From contig WMCF01000009.1 in NCBI GenBank assembly GCA_009792885.1, positions 1,217,054-1,281,053 of the forward strand: a stretch of DNA of 64,000 bases, read 5' to 3'. Below are positions 48,170-61,304 of this stretch, piece after piece. A program made the position numbers and the translations under genes. The stretch is from Eremophila alpestris peregrina (Eukaryota > Chordata > Aves > Passeriformes > Alaudidae). The notes beneath the pieces were generated by a model, which was not told the origin of the DNA, made no database searches, and saw only the letters and a program-made list of their open reading frames with translations. Numbering within the stretch: the first letter of the stretch is position 1; the number at the start of each line of letters is the position of its first letter.

Positions 48170-50330
48170 GGTTTCCAAGCAGTGGGAGAAGGGAAAGCAC
48201 CAATATCTCGTTTTGCGCTGACCTCGTGAAAGGTGCCCCAACCTCACGGCCGAGGAAAAGCCAAACCGCCCAAAAATGTTTGAGCATGTTCGGGCTTTTA
48301 CATTAACAATTCACACTTGGCTCTATACATATTTAAATTGGGACATCATTAAGCTTGTCCCTATTCAGACATATGCCCCTAGCAGGGATGCTGGGCTCCT
48401 CACATTTTCTTTGTGGTGTTGAGGATAGTGGAGACAGAGGAAGAAGAGTGTGTACATGTGTGGTTTCCAAGAGTGGATTTCACATCCCTGCATAGATAAA
48501 ACACAACGTTCTTCCCAAGTGCTATAGATAAATCTGATCTCAGAAAGACTGATGTCCTAGGCAATGGTTTTCAGAATGTTTCCTTTTCTGCCAGCAAAAG
48601 CCAAACGGAAAAGGATAGCAAGCTCTAAGCCAGGGAGCAAGTCACCCTGTATCCCACAAACAGGCTGGATTCAGCCCTACCAGGGTACTGGCACAGTCCC
48701 TGCAGACCTAGTCAAAATCTCTTGTTTTAATGAAATATAGTTCTATCCTTCCTTGTGCCTTCACATTCTCATTTTCAGGGCAACAGTATCCTTGCTGTTC
48801 AACAGAGTCAGATAGTTGTGAAGTTTGATGTGCATTTACACAGGAAGAGCATGACAAACCTCTGGTGCTGCTCATTTTCCTACTTGGTCTCTACTCTTCT
48901 TTGCCCAACTTGTAGCCATGCCTTTTCTGATTCATCTGGATTTCTTTCCTACCCCCTCCTTCCCTTTACAACTCTTGACCTTAATCTTTCACCCAATTTT
49001 CTTTCCCCAGTTGTTATTCTTTGTTATTCTCTCTACCTGCCTCCCTCACCTCTCCTCCTTATCCAACAGTATTTGGTGCTTCTATCCCTCTGGAAGACCA
49101 TTTAGGCAATGAACGATGGGATGATGTACTCCTCATGTAGGTTTCTCCTTTTACAGAGTTCCCACTTGCTTCTGAGAACAGATTTGGTGAGTGTCAGCTT
49201 TGCTGGAGCTTTACTGCTGCTTTAGGGAATCCCTGTGAGTTCAAGCCAGGTTTTGGAGGGGGCAAAGAAGAAGCAGCCCCAAGGGGCAGTGAAAGACTGG
49301 TTCAATATAATATGCTTGAGCAGTTCCTTCACAGGATTGTTCTTGAAAAACAGTGCTCAGACACCTTACAACTCTATTTTGATGACTGGTCTCACATGAA
49401 TAGGGCTTTGGTGGTGGAAACATCTCACCAGAGGTTTGGGTGGAGCAGCTGTGGGCTCGGGAAGCTGCTGCTGCTGGAAATGCTGGGGTCAGCATGCTCT
49501 GAAGCTCAGGCAGACGCTGGCTACAGCAGAGGCAAGAAATTGGCATTGTGCTGGAGAAGGAGCAGTGCAGACCTTGAGCTGAGAGGAGGAAGTTAAAAGC
49601 AGATGAGATCTTTGTGGGTTTGCAGCAACCGATGTCTGACAGGAAGAGCAAATTCATGCCAGCGTAAAGGAAAGCAAAAAAAGGAGGAGAGCGGTAGTGA
49701 AAAATCCATATTGTTCACTCAGTAACTACAGAGTTGTCTGACTCCAGAAGAAAAACAGTGTGTTAGCTGCAAGAAGAAAAATAGAACTCTTTCTGTAGCT
49801 CACTCTGAAACTGAAGTTTTGCTTCTTTATTAATGACTTAAAGGACTATAAAGATCACCTTCTCCTCCCTGCAAATCTTTCAGCTGTTTATGTAATTTTA
49901 CAAGTTCCATGGTTATTGATTCAAATGTTAATAGTTTGTACTCAGCAATATACCATACAAATGGATTCATCACAAATCAACTTTCTGTAATAAGAACCTT
50001 CACTGCAGCTGGAAGTGAGGAGGTGACAGTGCTGCAGAGAGATGAGGTAACAGAGAGGGATTGGCAGGAGACAAAGTCTTAGCACTGGTTGCAGAAAGTG
50101 AATAAAACACAAAGATCCAGGTAGTGTCATCCACTGCCAGAAGAGAATTCTTGGACCAGCATAATTTCTTCTTCATTTTCATCTTCATCTTGCTCAGTCC
50201 CACTCTTCTCCACAGGCAGAGATTACAAAATTTCCACAGCCACCTGCTCCACAGTGTGTTTGTCCCATGATGTGCCCCAGAATGTCCTCTTTCCACAAAT
50301 TGTTTCTCTCCAAATTCTTGATTCCAGTAA
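48170..50330. other. Intergenic, no gene seen
   Basis: There are only chance frames (up to about 138 codons at 49241-49657 on the minus strand), with no domain, signal peptide pattern or splice structure that I trust. No repeat family recognised. Confidence 0.5.
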
Positions 50331-50331
50331 C

Positions 50332-50401
50332 CCCTTCCCTTCCCTTCCCTTCCCTTCCCTTCCCTTCCCTTCCCTTCCCTTCCCTTCCCTTCCCTTCCCT
50401 C
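50332..50401. repeat. (CCCTT)n pentanucleotide microsatellite
   Basis: About 14 near-perfect copies of CCCTT (GGGAA on the minus strand) give the GREGKGREGKG pattern in the overlapping minus-strand frame. The length is probably polymorphic. Confidence 0.96.
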
Positions 50402-51048
50402 TCCTCTGTAACTTCTCCAGCAGTTTCTGAATTTGCCAGTTTGCCCTTCTGTCCTCAGCCCTGTATCTTGCTTTCCCCTCTCCTTGCCCACATTCCAGTG
50501 TGGTTTAGCAAAGCAGCAGGAAATTCCTTCCTTACACCTCCTTTCTCTCTTCACTTCTGGTGCATTCATTATTCCTGTTGCTGAAGCTCACAAAAGACAT
50601 TTAAGTTTTGCCACACACCCAAATGACTGGCAAATCATTCCTATCTCACTTTTATCCATGACAGTTTTCTTCTTCTATCTTTGCCAAGGAGCTACTGTGC
50701 TTTGATCATAAAGATGATGCTGATTTAGACAACACTTTCTCTAGTTAGAGGGGAAGACCACCTTCTCACCAAAGGAAGAGAATCAATGCAGAGCCTTTCC
50801 TGATTAAGCCTGATCCAATGAACCTGGTGAAATCTTGGAAATTCTTGGGTACCTCCTCAGAGTTATACTCACATTCCTCCTGATTAGTAGAACATTATGG
50901 GAAGTTTTTGCATGGATATCAGCATCAAAAAAGTAAGCTGGCAGCATGTTTCAATGAGCTGTTTTCATGCTGATATTTAAGAAGCTAACTCATAAAATTA
51001 TCACTGTAGCCATGGAGGCTCATCTTTCTTACTCTAAACAAGTTAGAA

Positions 51049-51120
51049 ATCATAGAATCAGAGAATCATAGAATATCCTGAGTTGGAAGGGACCCACAAG
51101 GATCAACAAATCCAACTTTT
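51049..51120 (-). mobile_element. CR1 LINE 3'-terminal fragment
   Basis: On the plus strand this reads CATAGAATCAGAGAATCATAG, then a GTTGGAAGGGACCCACAAGGATCA-type segment. That is the reverse complement of a CR1 3' end with its terminal ATTCTATG-type octamer repeats. The element therefore lies on the minus strand and is severely 5'-truncated (about 70 bp). Confidence 0.85.
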
Positions 51121-54100
51121 AGAAAGGAGAGTGCGACAAAAAGACCTTGGCAGTGTTTGGATCTGTCGGAGTTTTTGTGGCTGCTTCTTCCCCGGGGCTG
51201 TTATTAATTAGGGACTCAACTCTGGTCCGTGCTGATTTTCAGCAGCAAGGGGGTCAAACAGCTGCTCAGATACATTCAGTTGCCTGTGACGTGCCTTCAG
51301 GAAAAGGCAGTGAGACTGCAGAGTGTGGTCGCAGTGGAACTAATGAGCTAAAAGTAGAAAGCGGGAGGGGACAAGAGCAGGTGGCTTTAGCAGGCGGGAA
51401 AAGGGAGGTTTATATTTCCACATGCCGCAGAGGGTGATTTTAGCTATCCGTTAGGTATTCAAGTGGAAATCCTCTCTGCCGCTAGCCAGGCTCAGCAAGA
51501 GATGAGCAGAGATGCTGCTCTCAGACCCTGGTTACCTCCCCATATCCATTTCACCAGTCCCAATGGAGTAGGTGGGTGCTGGAGCCCAGAACTGGATACA
51601 TCTACAGCTGCTCTTGGTTCAGCCAAAGACGACAGCAACCCCCTTCCCTGGATTTGTGAAGCATCCCCACACGGTGTGCTGCAACAGAGGCAGCAGCTGC
51701 AATTTCCTTTTTCCTCAAGAAGTTGTAGAAGGAACGAGTTTCTTCTCTGGGACACAGACTTTGGCAGAGGAAGCCATAATTTATCACCTGCAGCCTCAGG
51801 ACAACAGGCTGGGCTGGCTCACAAGCTCGTGCTGGTGGGAGACACAGCTCCTCCCTTGGCAGCGTGAGGCTGGACAATCTGGGAGGGCAGAAATGCTCCT
51901 CCTGAGTGAGACAGGGATCCCTGTGACACCACACACCACAGGTGTTGGGGCTTGTGACTGTAGGTCTGTCCCAGGCAAACAGGAAGCCCATCAGGGCAGG
52001 AACCACGAGCTTTCTGCTGTGCTTCCAGGGATGTTTTCCCCATGCTCTCTCCTCTGTGTGCTTTACAAGACAAGTGGGGAAAGGATAAGAAATGAGGTGT
52101 TGCAGAAAAATTCTTCCAGACCAATCCCCAAGAGAGAGCAAGCTCTTGGAGGAGCTGGAGAGGTTTTTATGGTGTCCCTGCGATAAAGCATCACTTTCCT
52201 GTTGATCAAACACCTTAATAACTTGGTGCTCATAAGACATCCAGGTTACACCTCTGGAATCACTGTTCCTGCAAGAGTGTATGGACTAAAGGGCAAATCC
52301 TGTACTCAAACCACCCTCAAGCAACAAATGTTTCCAAACTTGTGAAGGCTGCAGGGGCACCTTCATAGCACTCAACAGCTAGAGCGCTCCTGAGGCACTT
52401 TTCTACTTCTTCAGCCTTCTGCCAAAAAATTAACATACAGAATGGTTTTTTTAATGTAGAACTACATGGTTATCCAAAAAAGTTACCTTAAGTGCTTGGA
52501 ATGTCAGAGGTTTTGCTTAACTCTACATACCCAGTGGCTGAACTGGGTGCAGAAGCTGAGAGGCAAAACTGCCTCAGCTCAGGAGGCAGTGCAGAGGTGG
52601 GAAGCCATCAGACCTGCTCTGCTTATTCTCTGCTAAAGCAGCCCAGCTCCTCCTCAGGGCAACACAGACCCGCTGAGTAGAGAGACAGAGTGACACTGTC
52701 TCAAAGGGGACATTTGGTAATTTGGGCTGCTTACTTTGGGGGATAACATCTGTGACACGTTGGAAGCTTGCTGTTTAAAAATGGTGTTCAGCTTTTTTCA
52801 GGGCAGAGGAGGGGAAAGCAGAGGAGTCTCTACGAGTGATTAGTCCAGGCACTGAGAATAGGAACCAGTATTACACATAGTTTTGTCATGTTTCCTAGTC
52901 TATTGCTCTAGCAAGTCAGGAGAAGCTGCAGTTTTCACCAGGAAGCAAGTTGTGGAATGGATACATTCCTGCTCCCATCCTCCTCTTCTCCATCCTGCTC
53001 TTCCTCCTTCTTCTTTCTCATAATATCACCTCTGTTCTAGCAGACTGTTGCCACAGGAATTTAATAATCTGCACCAATTCTAAGACAAAGGGAGTTGCCA
53101 TTAAAATTTCCTTAAAAAACATCTATTACTAGAAGTTCTGGTCAAGAAAAAAAAGAATGAAGATGTGTTTTAAAAGATCAGAGAGGCTGGATCCAGGCTG
53201 GAGTAGATTTTGGTCCTATTCACACAAGCAGAAGCTGAGGTCTTGCCCCTGAGGACACAAGGTGTTGCTCCCCCACTCACTTTTGCTGTGTCCTGGCAGG
53301 AAGGAGGAGCAATCCCAATTGCTATGGATTGTCAGTGGGTTTCTGACCACAGGACAGGTGAAAGGAGTCACTGTTTTTCTCCTCATGCTAAAGTGGAGCA
53401 ATAACAAAAATTTTGCAGTAGCTTTTATGACTAAGGGCAGGACATGAGGGTTCATGTATCTCCATTAATAACCTAACTCTCATCTCCAGTCTTACTGCAG
53501 GAGTCTTCTCCATGGCATTGTCTGTAGATCTGCCTCCCTCAGACCTCTGTGGTGCCTCTCTCATTAAACAAAACCTTTCTCTGGCAGTGGCCTTGCTTCT
53601 CTGCTAAGCTCCAACGCTGATGTTAAAGCTCTCCATCTCCTCAAAGGTACATTTCTGCATGGGGACCCCAGTGTTCTGAGGCAGGTTAATGCAGAAGCAT
53701 CAACTCTTCTAGTCATTCCTCCATGGAGTTTGGGCTCAGGATCCCTTGCAGAAAGATAGGTCCATGGTTAAAAAACAAAGGTTTTGCTTTTAGAAAAGGT
53801 TTGGTTTGCTCATTTTGCTGCAAATTTTTAGCAAAGTTTTCATTTGACTGATTCTTCCACACTTCCCCCACTGTGGATACTCCAGCCCTATTATCTACTT
53901 AATTCCCATTATACTTGCTTATTTACCCCTCTTATGGATTAGAGATCTCTTGCTCACTTTCTCCCTTCCTACACAACTTACAATTCCCCAGAAAGTCAGA
54001 CACTAGTGGCCACAACAAGAATTGGAAAAACTGAGAACTGTAAAATGTTCACTTGTGAAAAAATATTTAGATGATGCTAAAGGAAGAAATAAACAAGTAA

Positions 54101-55635
54101 TCTGCCCACTGTGGGAAGTTCATTTAAAAACCAGGCATATCCTTCATAGGTTTTGCAATTTCCCAGCTACCTGCTTCTATTAGTTAATTAAATTGATTAA
54201 TGATATTCTTAGTCAAAGAAGAATTGTAACAGTCACAAAGAAAAAGACAAAGGAGCTGGCAGATGGTGCTTTTGCATCCCTGGCTGTGCAGTTCCAACAG
54301 GCAATGAAGAATTCCTCTCTGTGAGTAGCTGGAAATCCACTACTCCCCAGAGAAGTTGTTTCTTTTTGCCATTTGGGAACTCAGGTAAAATTATTTAATT
54401 CAAAGTTTTCCCAGTTTAAGGTTATTATATATTCTAGCCAGGTATCAGCCTTATGATTTCACACTTCTTGGCTCTCCCCTCAGTATTTCATGTGTGCTGA
54501 ACAGTATTTGACCTGGCTGTGTTACCACACCAGGGTTTGAGTGAACACCTCTGCATTTCTGCTTTTGGAGACAGCTGAGATGCACAGAGGCACGGGGAGC
54601 CAAACTATCACTTGGTGCTTCAGCCCAGGGGGGAAGTGCCCAGGTGTGGGACCCAAGCCCCCGTTCTGGCTGACCAAATGTGGTCAGAACTTGACTGTGC
54701 AGGCTTGCCTGGAGCCACTGCTCTGCTGCAGCATGGCTGTGCCTTGGATGAAGGCTCCACTGAGTCTTCCTCACAGGTGCAACACAGAAATATCTTTCTC
54801 AAACTGAAAAGAAAAGGTAGGAGGCATGGCAAGGCAGGGGTTAAGCACAGATGGAAGGAGGAAGTAGCAGACATAGATTCTCTGTGCTCCCCTGTCAGAG
54901 ATGGGCACCAGGGACACTCATGAGGAAAAAATGAAATTTTTAATTCATTCATCTCTGGACTCCTCTGGACATTTAAAAATAAATTAAAATCTGGAACATA
55001 AGTAGTACCTTCTTTCCAAAGGATTCAAGCAACAAGATGGCCACAATTCAAGCTTTCTAAACACTTCCTCTCCCCACAGCCCAAACACAATACCAGTTAC
55101 TTCCAACCCTACCTACTCGGACAGCCCCTGGAGCAGCTGGGCTTGCAGCACAGTTGGTGGATTTGGAAGCTCCCCCAGAGCAGGTGATGGAGCTGCTGAG
55201 TCTCTGACCGAGCACATTTCTCTCCTTCTTCACCTGGGACTGGAAGGCCAAGGAGGGGGAATCCCCAGGGTGCTCCTGGCTGGCATCAGTCAGCGCTCAG
55301 CTGCAGGAGGTTTTCAAACTTAGAAATCCTCAACCCCCAATTTTGGCAGCAGAGAAATGGGAGAATGTTTTGTCTTTCCTAGGGCTGGGGGCGGGTAGAG
55401 GAGCACCCAGGTTTTGCACACAGCAGTCCCCCAGATTTCAAGGCGGGGAACAGCTGCAGCCCTGTTTGACAGTGGGGAGTTGGGGGTTATCAGTAGGGGA
55501 GAGTGAGCCAAAGCCCACTTGGGTGCTACTGGTGGGAGGTTTAGATATGGTCAGCCTCTGGACTGGGCTGTACAACTGCTTTTTGATTAAACCAGGGATA
55601 ACCACTGTCCTGAGTGACTCTGATTTCTCTGGTTA
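51121..55635. other. Intergenic, no gene seen
   Basis: The region is moderately GC-rich, with several frames of 100-212 codons between 51.4 and 52.3 kb that overlap each other on both strands. I recognise no family in any of them, and none shows a convincing exon structure. A spliced gene with unfamiliar exons cannot be excluded. Confidence 0.45.
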
Positions 55636-55638
55636 AGT

Positions 55639-55688
55639 TAATTTAGATCTTCAAAGCCAGGTTTCTCTGGCTTTGAAGATCTAAATTA
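55639..55688. repeat. Perfect inverted repeat, 22-bp arms, 6-nt loop
   Basis: The left arm at 55639-55660 (TAATTTAGATCTTCAAAGCC then AG) is exactly complementary to 55667-55688, with a 6-nt loop GTTTCT. No transposon ends or flanking duplications were seen. The loop-adjacent TTTCTCTGG also occurs just upstream at 55624-55632, which fits an origin by local template switching. Confidence 0.95.
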
Positions 55689-55699
55689 TCTCCATGGTA

Positions 55700-58600
55700 C
55701 AGTCAAAGATGTGCCAAACTGTAGAAGTTTAAGGGAATATTAAAATGTGAATCCTGTAATATTTTGAAAATGTCTTGGTGTTTGAGCCTGTGTTTCCAAC
55801 TGCCTTGCAATGTGCAGCTTGCAGGCACTGCATGGGTGCTCAGCAAGGAGGGGCCTCCCCAGCAGCACTGGGCTGGGAACATCACAGCTGGGGTGGGATA
55901 AGCATGGACTGAGACATGGGGCTCAACCCCTTCCTCAAACTGAAGAAAGCTCTTTGTTCCTTCATCTTCTGAATCCACATGAGATTGTGATTTTTAGTTC
56001 CAGAACTGGTTCCTCTGAAAACTCATCTCCTGTGACACCCACTTGGCACCAGACAGCCCAGTCCTTAAGGCTACCCCTGTGCACTCTCACGTGCTCTGCA
56101 TCTTAGACTTTATAAACTTATTCTACAATTATATAACATTGTTTAATCATCTTTCACAGATCCTCTTGCAAATCGCCCACCATCTTCTGAAGCTGGAACA
56201 GACAAAATAAAATAATAAAAAAAAACCACTGGAAGAACGTTTATTAACTGCATACATGTAAAACTGAGAGCAAATCTTCTCTCCAAGGTTACCCATGCAC
56301 CCATCCTAGATTCCCACCACATCAGGTGACTCAATCCCAGTATGAATTTTCCTTTCCAGGGAATATTTTCAGCTATATCAATATTTAGTCCAATTGTTAA
56401 CTTCTACATGGTTTTGCCTTTTTATATTTTGAAGATCTATTGTTCTTAACTCCTTTCTATGAAATTGGCAGATGAGTTGCTGCATGGGTTCCCTTCTAGC
56501 CTCCAGTAGATAGAAGTTAAACACACTGTGTATAAAACAGTCTGGAAATCCAGACATCGATAGAATGTTTAATTTTAAAACTATAAAACCCCATACATTT
56601 TAGGTTCTACTCTGTGTGCGAGCTCAGCAACAGAGATTTTTTGGGATTTTTGGTGTAGTTTTGCTCTTGCTGCCTTTTCTCTCAAGTGCCAGCAGTGGCA
56701 GAGGCAGCTGCATTGGAGGGATGTTCAGGGCCACCCTGGCTGCACAGAAACAGCCATGATTATTTGTGCTACTGCCACTGCTCAAGCAGAAGACTTGGCA
56801 TGAGCCACTTCAAATATTATTTATATTTGTTGTAAACATGTGAAGGACACTTGCACACATGCAAGAATCTGGTCTTCAGCTCAGCAACTAACCCTGTCTT
56901 ACCTGCTCTAAAGAGGCAGCAGCTCTGCTAGATGTTCCCTTGGACATGGCCCAGTGGGATGAGGCTGGCACTTCCCTGTTCAGATGTCCGCTGATATACG
57001 AAGAAGGAAGGCTTTGGAATGTGAAATGCAGGTTAGGACCTGCTATCTCTGCTTTTCCCCCTCTCTCTGCCAAGGAGAACAGAGCATTCAGCACACTCTC
57101 ATTTGCTCCACACCTTGCAGTGGGGGGAGAACAAAGCTGGTGAGAGCAAGAGGTGCTGAACAGCAACCCCACATCTGGCATGGGGCAGCAGCTGGGCAAG
57201 TCACTGTGTAGCTAATGGGAAGCTTGGCTACTTGTAATTAACCTTCCTCCAAAGTTAATTAATTGCTCTGAAGGGAGAAAAATATTCATGCCTCCTAGAA
57301 CTATAAATTGTCAGAACGAAGTTGTATTTGATGCGCTGTAAAATCTTTGGGCCTTGGGCTGGTTTTTTGTTGTGGGGGTGAGGATAATAGTTTTGGGGGA
57401 TTTTTGAGTTTGTTTTTTTTGTTTGTGTTTGTGGGGTTTTGGGGTATTTTTGATTTTTTTTTTTTTTAAGAGACCAGTTCCTAAGCATTTACCACACAAA
57501 ACTGTTAAAGATACAACACAGAAATCCAAATTAGCTGCTCTGCCTGGAAGAGAGGATCTTCAGCCAGACAGAATTCAGCTGTAAAATAACCATGGGATTT
57601 TGCATCTGGGATTTTTCAGGGTGAAAGAGATCACCTTTTTGTTCCCTAGATGATACTCCTCTCTGCCCAATCCTGGTCTGGTGAAAGGGGAAAGCTGACA
57701 TCTAGATCAAGGAGGAGACAAGAAATAGAAGCACTAGGAAAGCATGTGAGACTGAAAGGTGAGAAGCAGGAGACAGCTGCTGCCTGGCAAAGTCCTCCAT
57801 TCTGTTGCCATCCTACCACAGTTCAGATCACACCAAAATATCCCAGCAGTGCACGTGAGAGTCATCAACCAGTTGAATGTTCCCTGGTGAAGGCAGTCTG
57901 TGTGTTTATTGTGAGATGAGAGACTAGAGAATATTTGTAATGATGTGTGTTGTTAGTGTAGTGGAATCATGTATCATCAACAGTGATTTAGTAATCAATG
58001 CTCCATGGTTCCTCTCTCCTGCACTGCTGTGGGAGTTAGGCATCTGCTTCCATAGAACCTGTAAAAGACAGTAGAGTCACTGCAAATTATTAAATCCCAA
58101 CATCATATAGGGTATAAACATCAGCTACCCTAAGCCATCCATCAGGTTATCTTTCTCTCCATGAGTTTTATGGAATTTCTACCATGAGACAAAGAGGGGT
58201 ATCTTAAAATTACTGAGGTAGTACTGCAAATACACATCTTCCTCAAAACCTTGGATCCACAAACCAAACTGGCAAAAGACTGGCTACTTATCATGCTGAG
58301 AACAGGAGCAAAAATGGAACAGTGAGAAAAGGGGGTCCAGGCAGCCCATGGTTCCTCCATCTAGAGAGCTGCAAGACCGACCTCCACACAGAACTGATCC
58401 ACTGTTCTACCCCAGTTAGTTTATAGATTTTATTTCTTTATTTAAAGTAAATTTAAAGGTCTATACAAGCCCCTGAGATACACCTGAAAGCTTCTTGAGG
58501 AGTTCTTTGTACTTTCCTTTGGGGTAAATCTTGAAAGACAAAGAAACATGGTGGAGGATTACCCTGTGCCTGTGCTGCTCACCACTGCTGCCATAATCCA

Positions 58601-61290
58601 AGTATTATGGGACTGGGTCAGCACAAGAAAATTGAGCCTGGAAGTTCTGGCAGATTCAAAATTACTGGACTTGAGATGCTGTGTAGAGAGTGCATCTTTG
58701 TCCTAATGTACTACTGGAAGAAGAATGAGGGTAGAATCACAGATCAGACTGGTGGAACAGTTACAATGTTGGCTCTTGGTAACCACAATTCTCCACTCTT
58801 GATCCCTAATGTATCAGATACATTAATAGTTGGAGGGCTCCACCAAAAACAGAAGAAAAAATAGAAAAAGGAGTGTACAGAGAAATAACTACATTTCAGG
58901 CTTAAAAAATAATCTTACGCAGGAAGCACCACTAGCCTTTTGTGCAGTGGGACAATTATTTGCACCATAGCTGCTCTTTAAGAACTGACTTAAAGAAAGG
59001 TTTGCAGATCTTTATTGACAAAGATCTTCTTTTGTGTTTTGCCAAAACAATTTAATTGCTATTTCAATGTGAAAGAGATCTACCATTAGATATCAAAAAT
59101 GCAGTCTCAGTTGCTACCACAAAGGTTAAGAAATCATTCTGTGTAAGGTGGTCTCTCACTTCCTCAGGAAATTCAGCAACAGCCCAGCTGAAGTGGCTTG
59201 TAGCCTTTCCAAGGCCATTAGTGTATCTGCCAGTTCTAATGAACATTTCAGCTTCAGTATGTAAAGAAATAAAAAGAAAAGTATAAGAGTTTATTTGTTT
59301 CAGTTTAATAACCTCAAACTGAGAAAGTGTGATGATTGTGTTTTTTGTGCACTCTGGACATACCGACCTACTTAAGGCAAACTGTTTTCTAGCTTTGCTT
59401 GATCAAAGAGTTATATTTACAAATAGAAGTGTATGAAATACAGGAAAAACATTCCTCTGCTGAACTTAACATTCCCTACCTGTCCATGTGTCCATGTACA
59501 GAAGCAGTGCTACTTGAAAGATTTTATGCAGAAGTAAAATGTCAGCAAGCAAGAAAATATCTGCAGGTACTGCAGGTGAGGTGGCTTAAATGCATTTTGT
59601 GTTCTTTATGCTGCTGTTTAAGAGGCAAGGGCAGTGACTGTGAGAATGAGGGAAATTCATTCACATCATTTGTCCAGACAAAAAAGAAAATTGCTTTTGT
59701 TGAAAGCAACAGAAAATGTTTATCCCAGATTGTTTTTCTTTTCTGGTCACTCACATTAGTTCTTAGAGGACTGCAGCAGCTACGCAGACTGACAGTAAAG
59801 GGTGGCAGTGGTGTTAAGTCTGCCTGACCTGTTGTTACTTTGTGAAGCCATGCAGCAGAAGGTGCTTTCCCAAAAAGCATGCTCTAGCTGCCTGGGCCTC
59901 ACCATTTCCACATCATGCAGCACCACAGTCATATGCTTTGCTGAGTACTGCAATACCAGGTCTTAATGCCACTACAGATTTGAAGTATAGTTACACAGGA
60001 CAAATGACTAAACAACAGTCTTAACAAACTTCATCTCACGTACATTGTCTTTATGCACATACCCCCTCTTGGAGGGTATTCTGTCTCTACATGGGAACCA
60101 GTGTGTCTCCTAACTGGTGTCATCGGGTGCACATTTTCCATTACACACACAGTCTCAGACTAGGCTGGGTAGCAGCTGTTGTGAACTTCTTGTGGCCACT
60201 TCTTGGAAGCATTTGGGAACAGGGCATATTTGAGAGCAAGTGTTATCTTGCATTCCCTAGGCTACGCCTGGAATTGAGGCTATACATAAACCCAGATAAA
60301 CTCCAGGTTTGTCTAAAGTCAGTATTTAAATACTTCCTGCAGTTCATTCTGAACTTCAGTTTCTTGTGTACTAGCACAGAGTAGTATCAAGGGTTTTTTT
60401 TACTTTGGTTGACTTGTTTTAAACTTTGTTACAAAAGTGTGGTATTTGTTCAGAGTTCAGACTACACTAGTAATTCCACCTAGGACTAAAAGTACAAAAA
60501 TGTCTAGAGAAAAGTATGTATGTTTCAGTAGATGTGTTTGCAGCAACAGTGTAAAAATTACTTTGGCTAATTAATTTCATATACAGAACCTGGAGTTTAA
60601 AGAAACAGTGTTCCTAAATCCATTCACAACAAAGCAGAGATGAGACTCCCATTCCTGGGGAGAACCCAAGCCACAAAAGTTAAAAAAACCCCCTGCTAAC
60701 CCAGAGGTCTCTGCCCAAGTGATCTCAGTTAAAAAACCCCAACCAACCAGCAAACCAACCAACCAACAAAACCCCACCCACAAATGAGGAAACAGCTGCA
60801 AATTACCCTTTCCTTTTCAGGACTGCCAGTTTTAGAGATGGCCAATAAAGTCCAGCAATTATTCATACATTTCAGACATCTACAAGAATGTCCAGCACAG
60901 TAAGAATTACCACTTTCACCTGTTCTCCAAGTGGACTGCCTTACATCACTGAACAGGAAGCACAGAATGAACCATGTAATACAATGCTGCTGCCACTGAT
61001 CACTTTATATGGACTTGTGCTAAGTAGGATGTTTGGGTTGACAGATCTGTCTGTTGGAAGCAACAATCTCCAAGCTCTTCAGCTTCCAGGCAACATATTG
61101 CTGAACTGCTCCCCAGCTAGTGAATACAACTTCCCAAGCCTTGACAATTACAGGCCACAAATACCATAAACTGCAGTAAGTAGCCACCTCTCTCAAATCC
61201 CAATTCCCTGAGCCTGAATGCCTCCCTCGACCTGCACTGCAGCTATTCCCCGTGCTTTTGCACCTGGCTGCCTCTCTGTTTCTCCACACT
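55700..61290. other. Intergenic, no gene seen
   Basis: AT-rich to mixed sequence contains low-complexity T/G tracts (57.36-57.47 kb) and a (CCAA)n-like stretch near 60.73-60.78 kb. The longest plus-strand frame here (59399-59827, 142 codons) has no recognised domain and a biased Cys/Leu-rich centre. I treat it as chance. Confidence 0.5.
57357..57469. repeat. T/G-rich low-complexity tract
   Basis: About 110 nt are composed almost wholly of T and G on the plus strand, with five G runs of 4-5 and T runs of up to 15. It has the pattern needed for G-quadruplex formation. No retroelement was recognised next to it. Confidence 0.8.
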
Positions 61291-61304
61291 GCTTTCCGTT
61301 ACTC

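Noticed and set aside
47469..48221. 250-codon plus-strand frame in the third CpG island
   Set aside because: Low-complexity composition, similar frames on the opposite strand, and no family resemblance.
51463..52240. Cluster of overlapping 100-212-codon frames on both strands as a possible gene
   Set aside because: No recognisable family, no consistent splice signals, and both strands are equally open. Probably chance in moderately GC-rich DNA.
59399..59827. 142-codon plus-strand frame as a small gene
   Set aside because: No domain or homology that I recognise, no promoter, and irregular composition.
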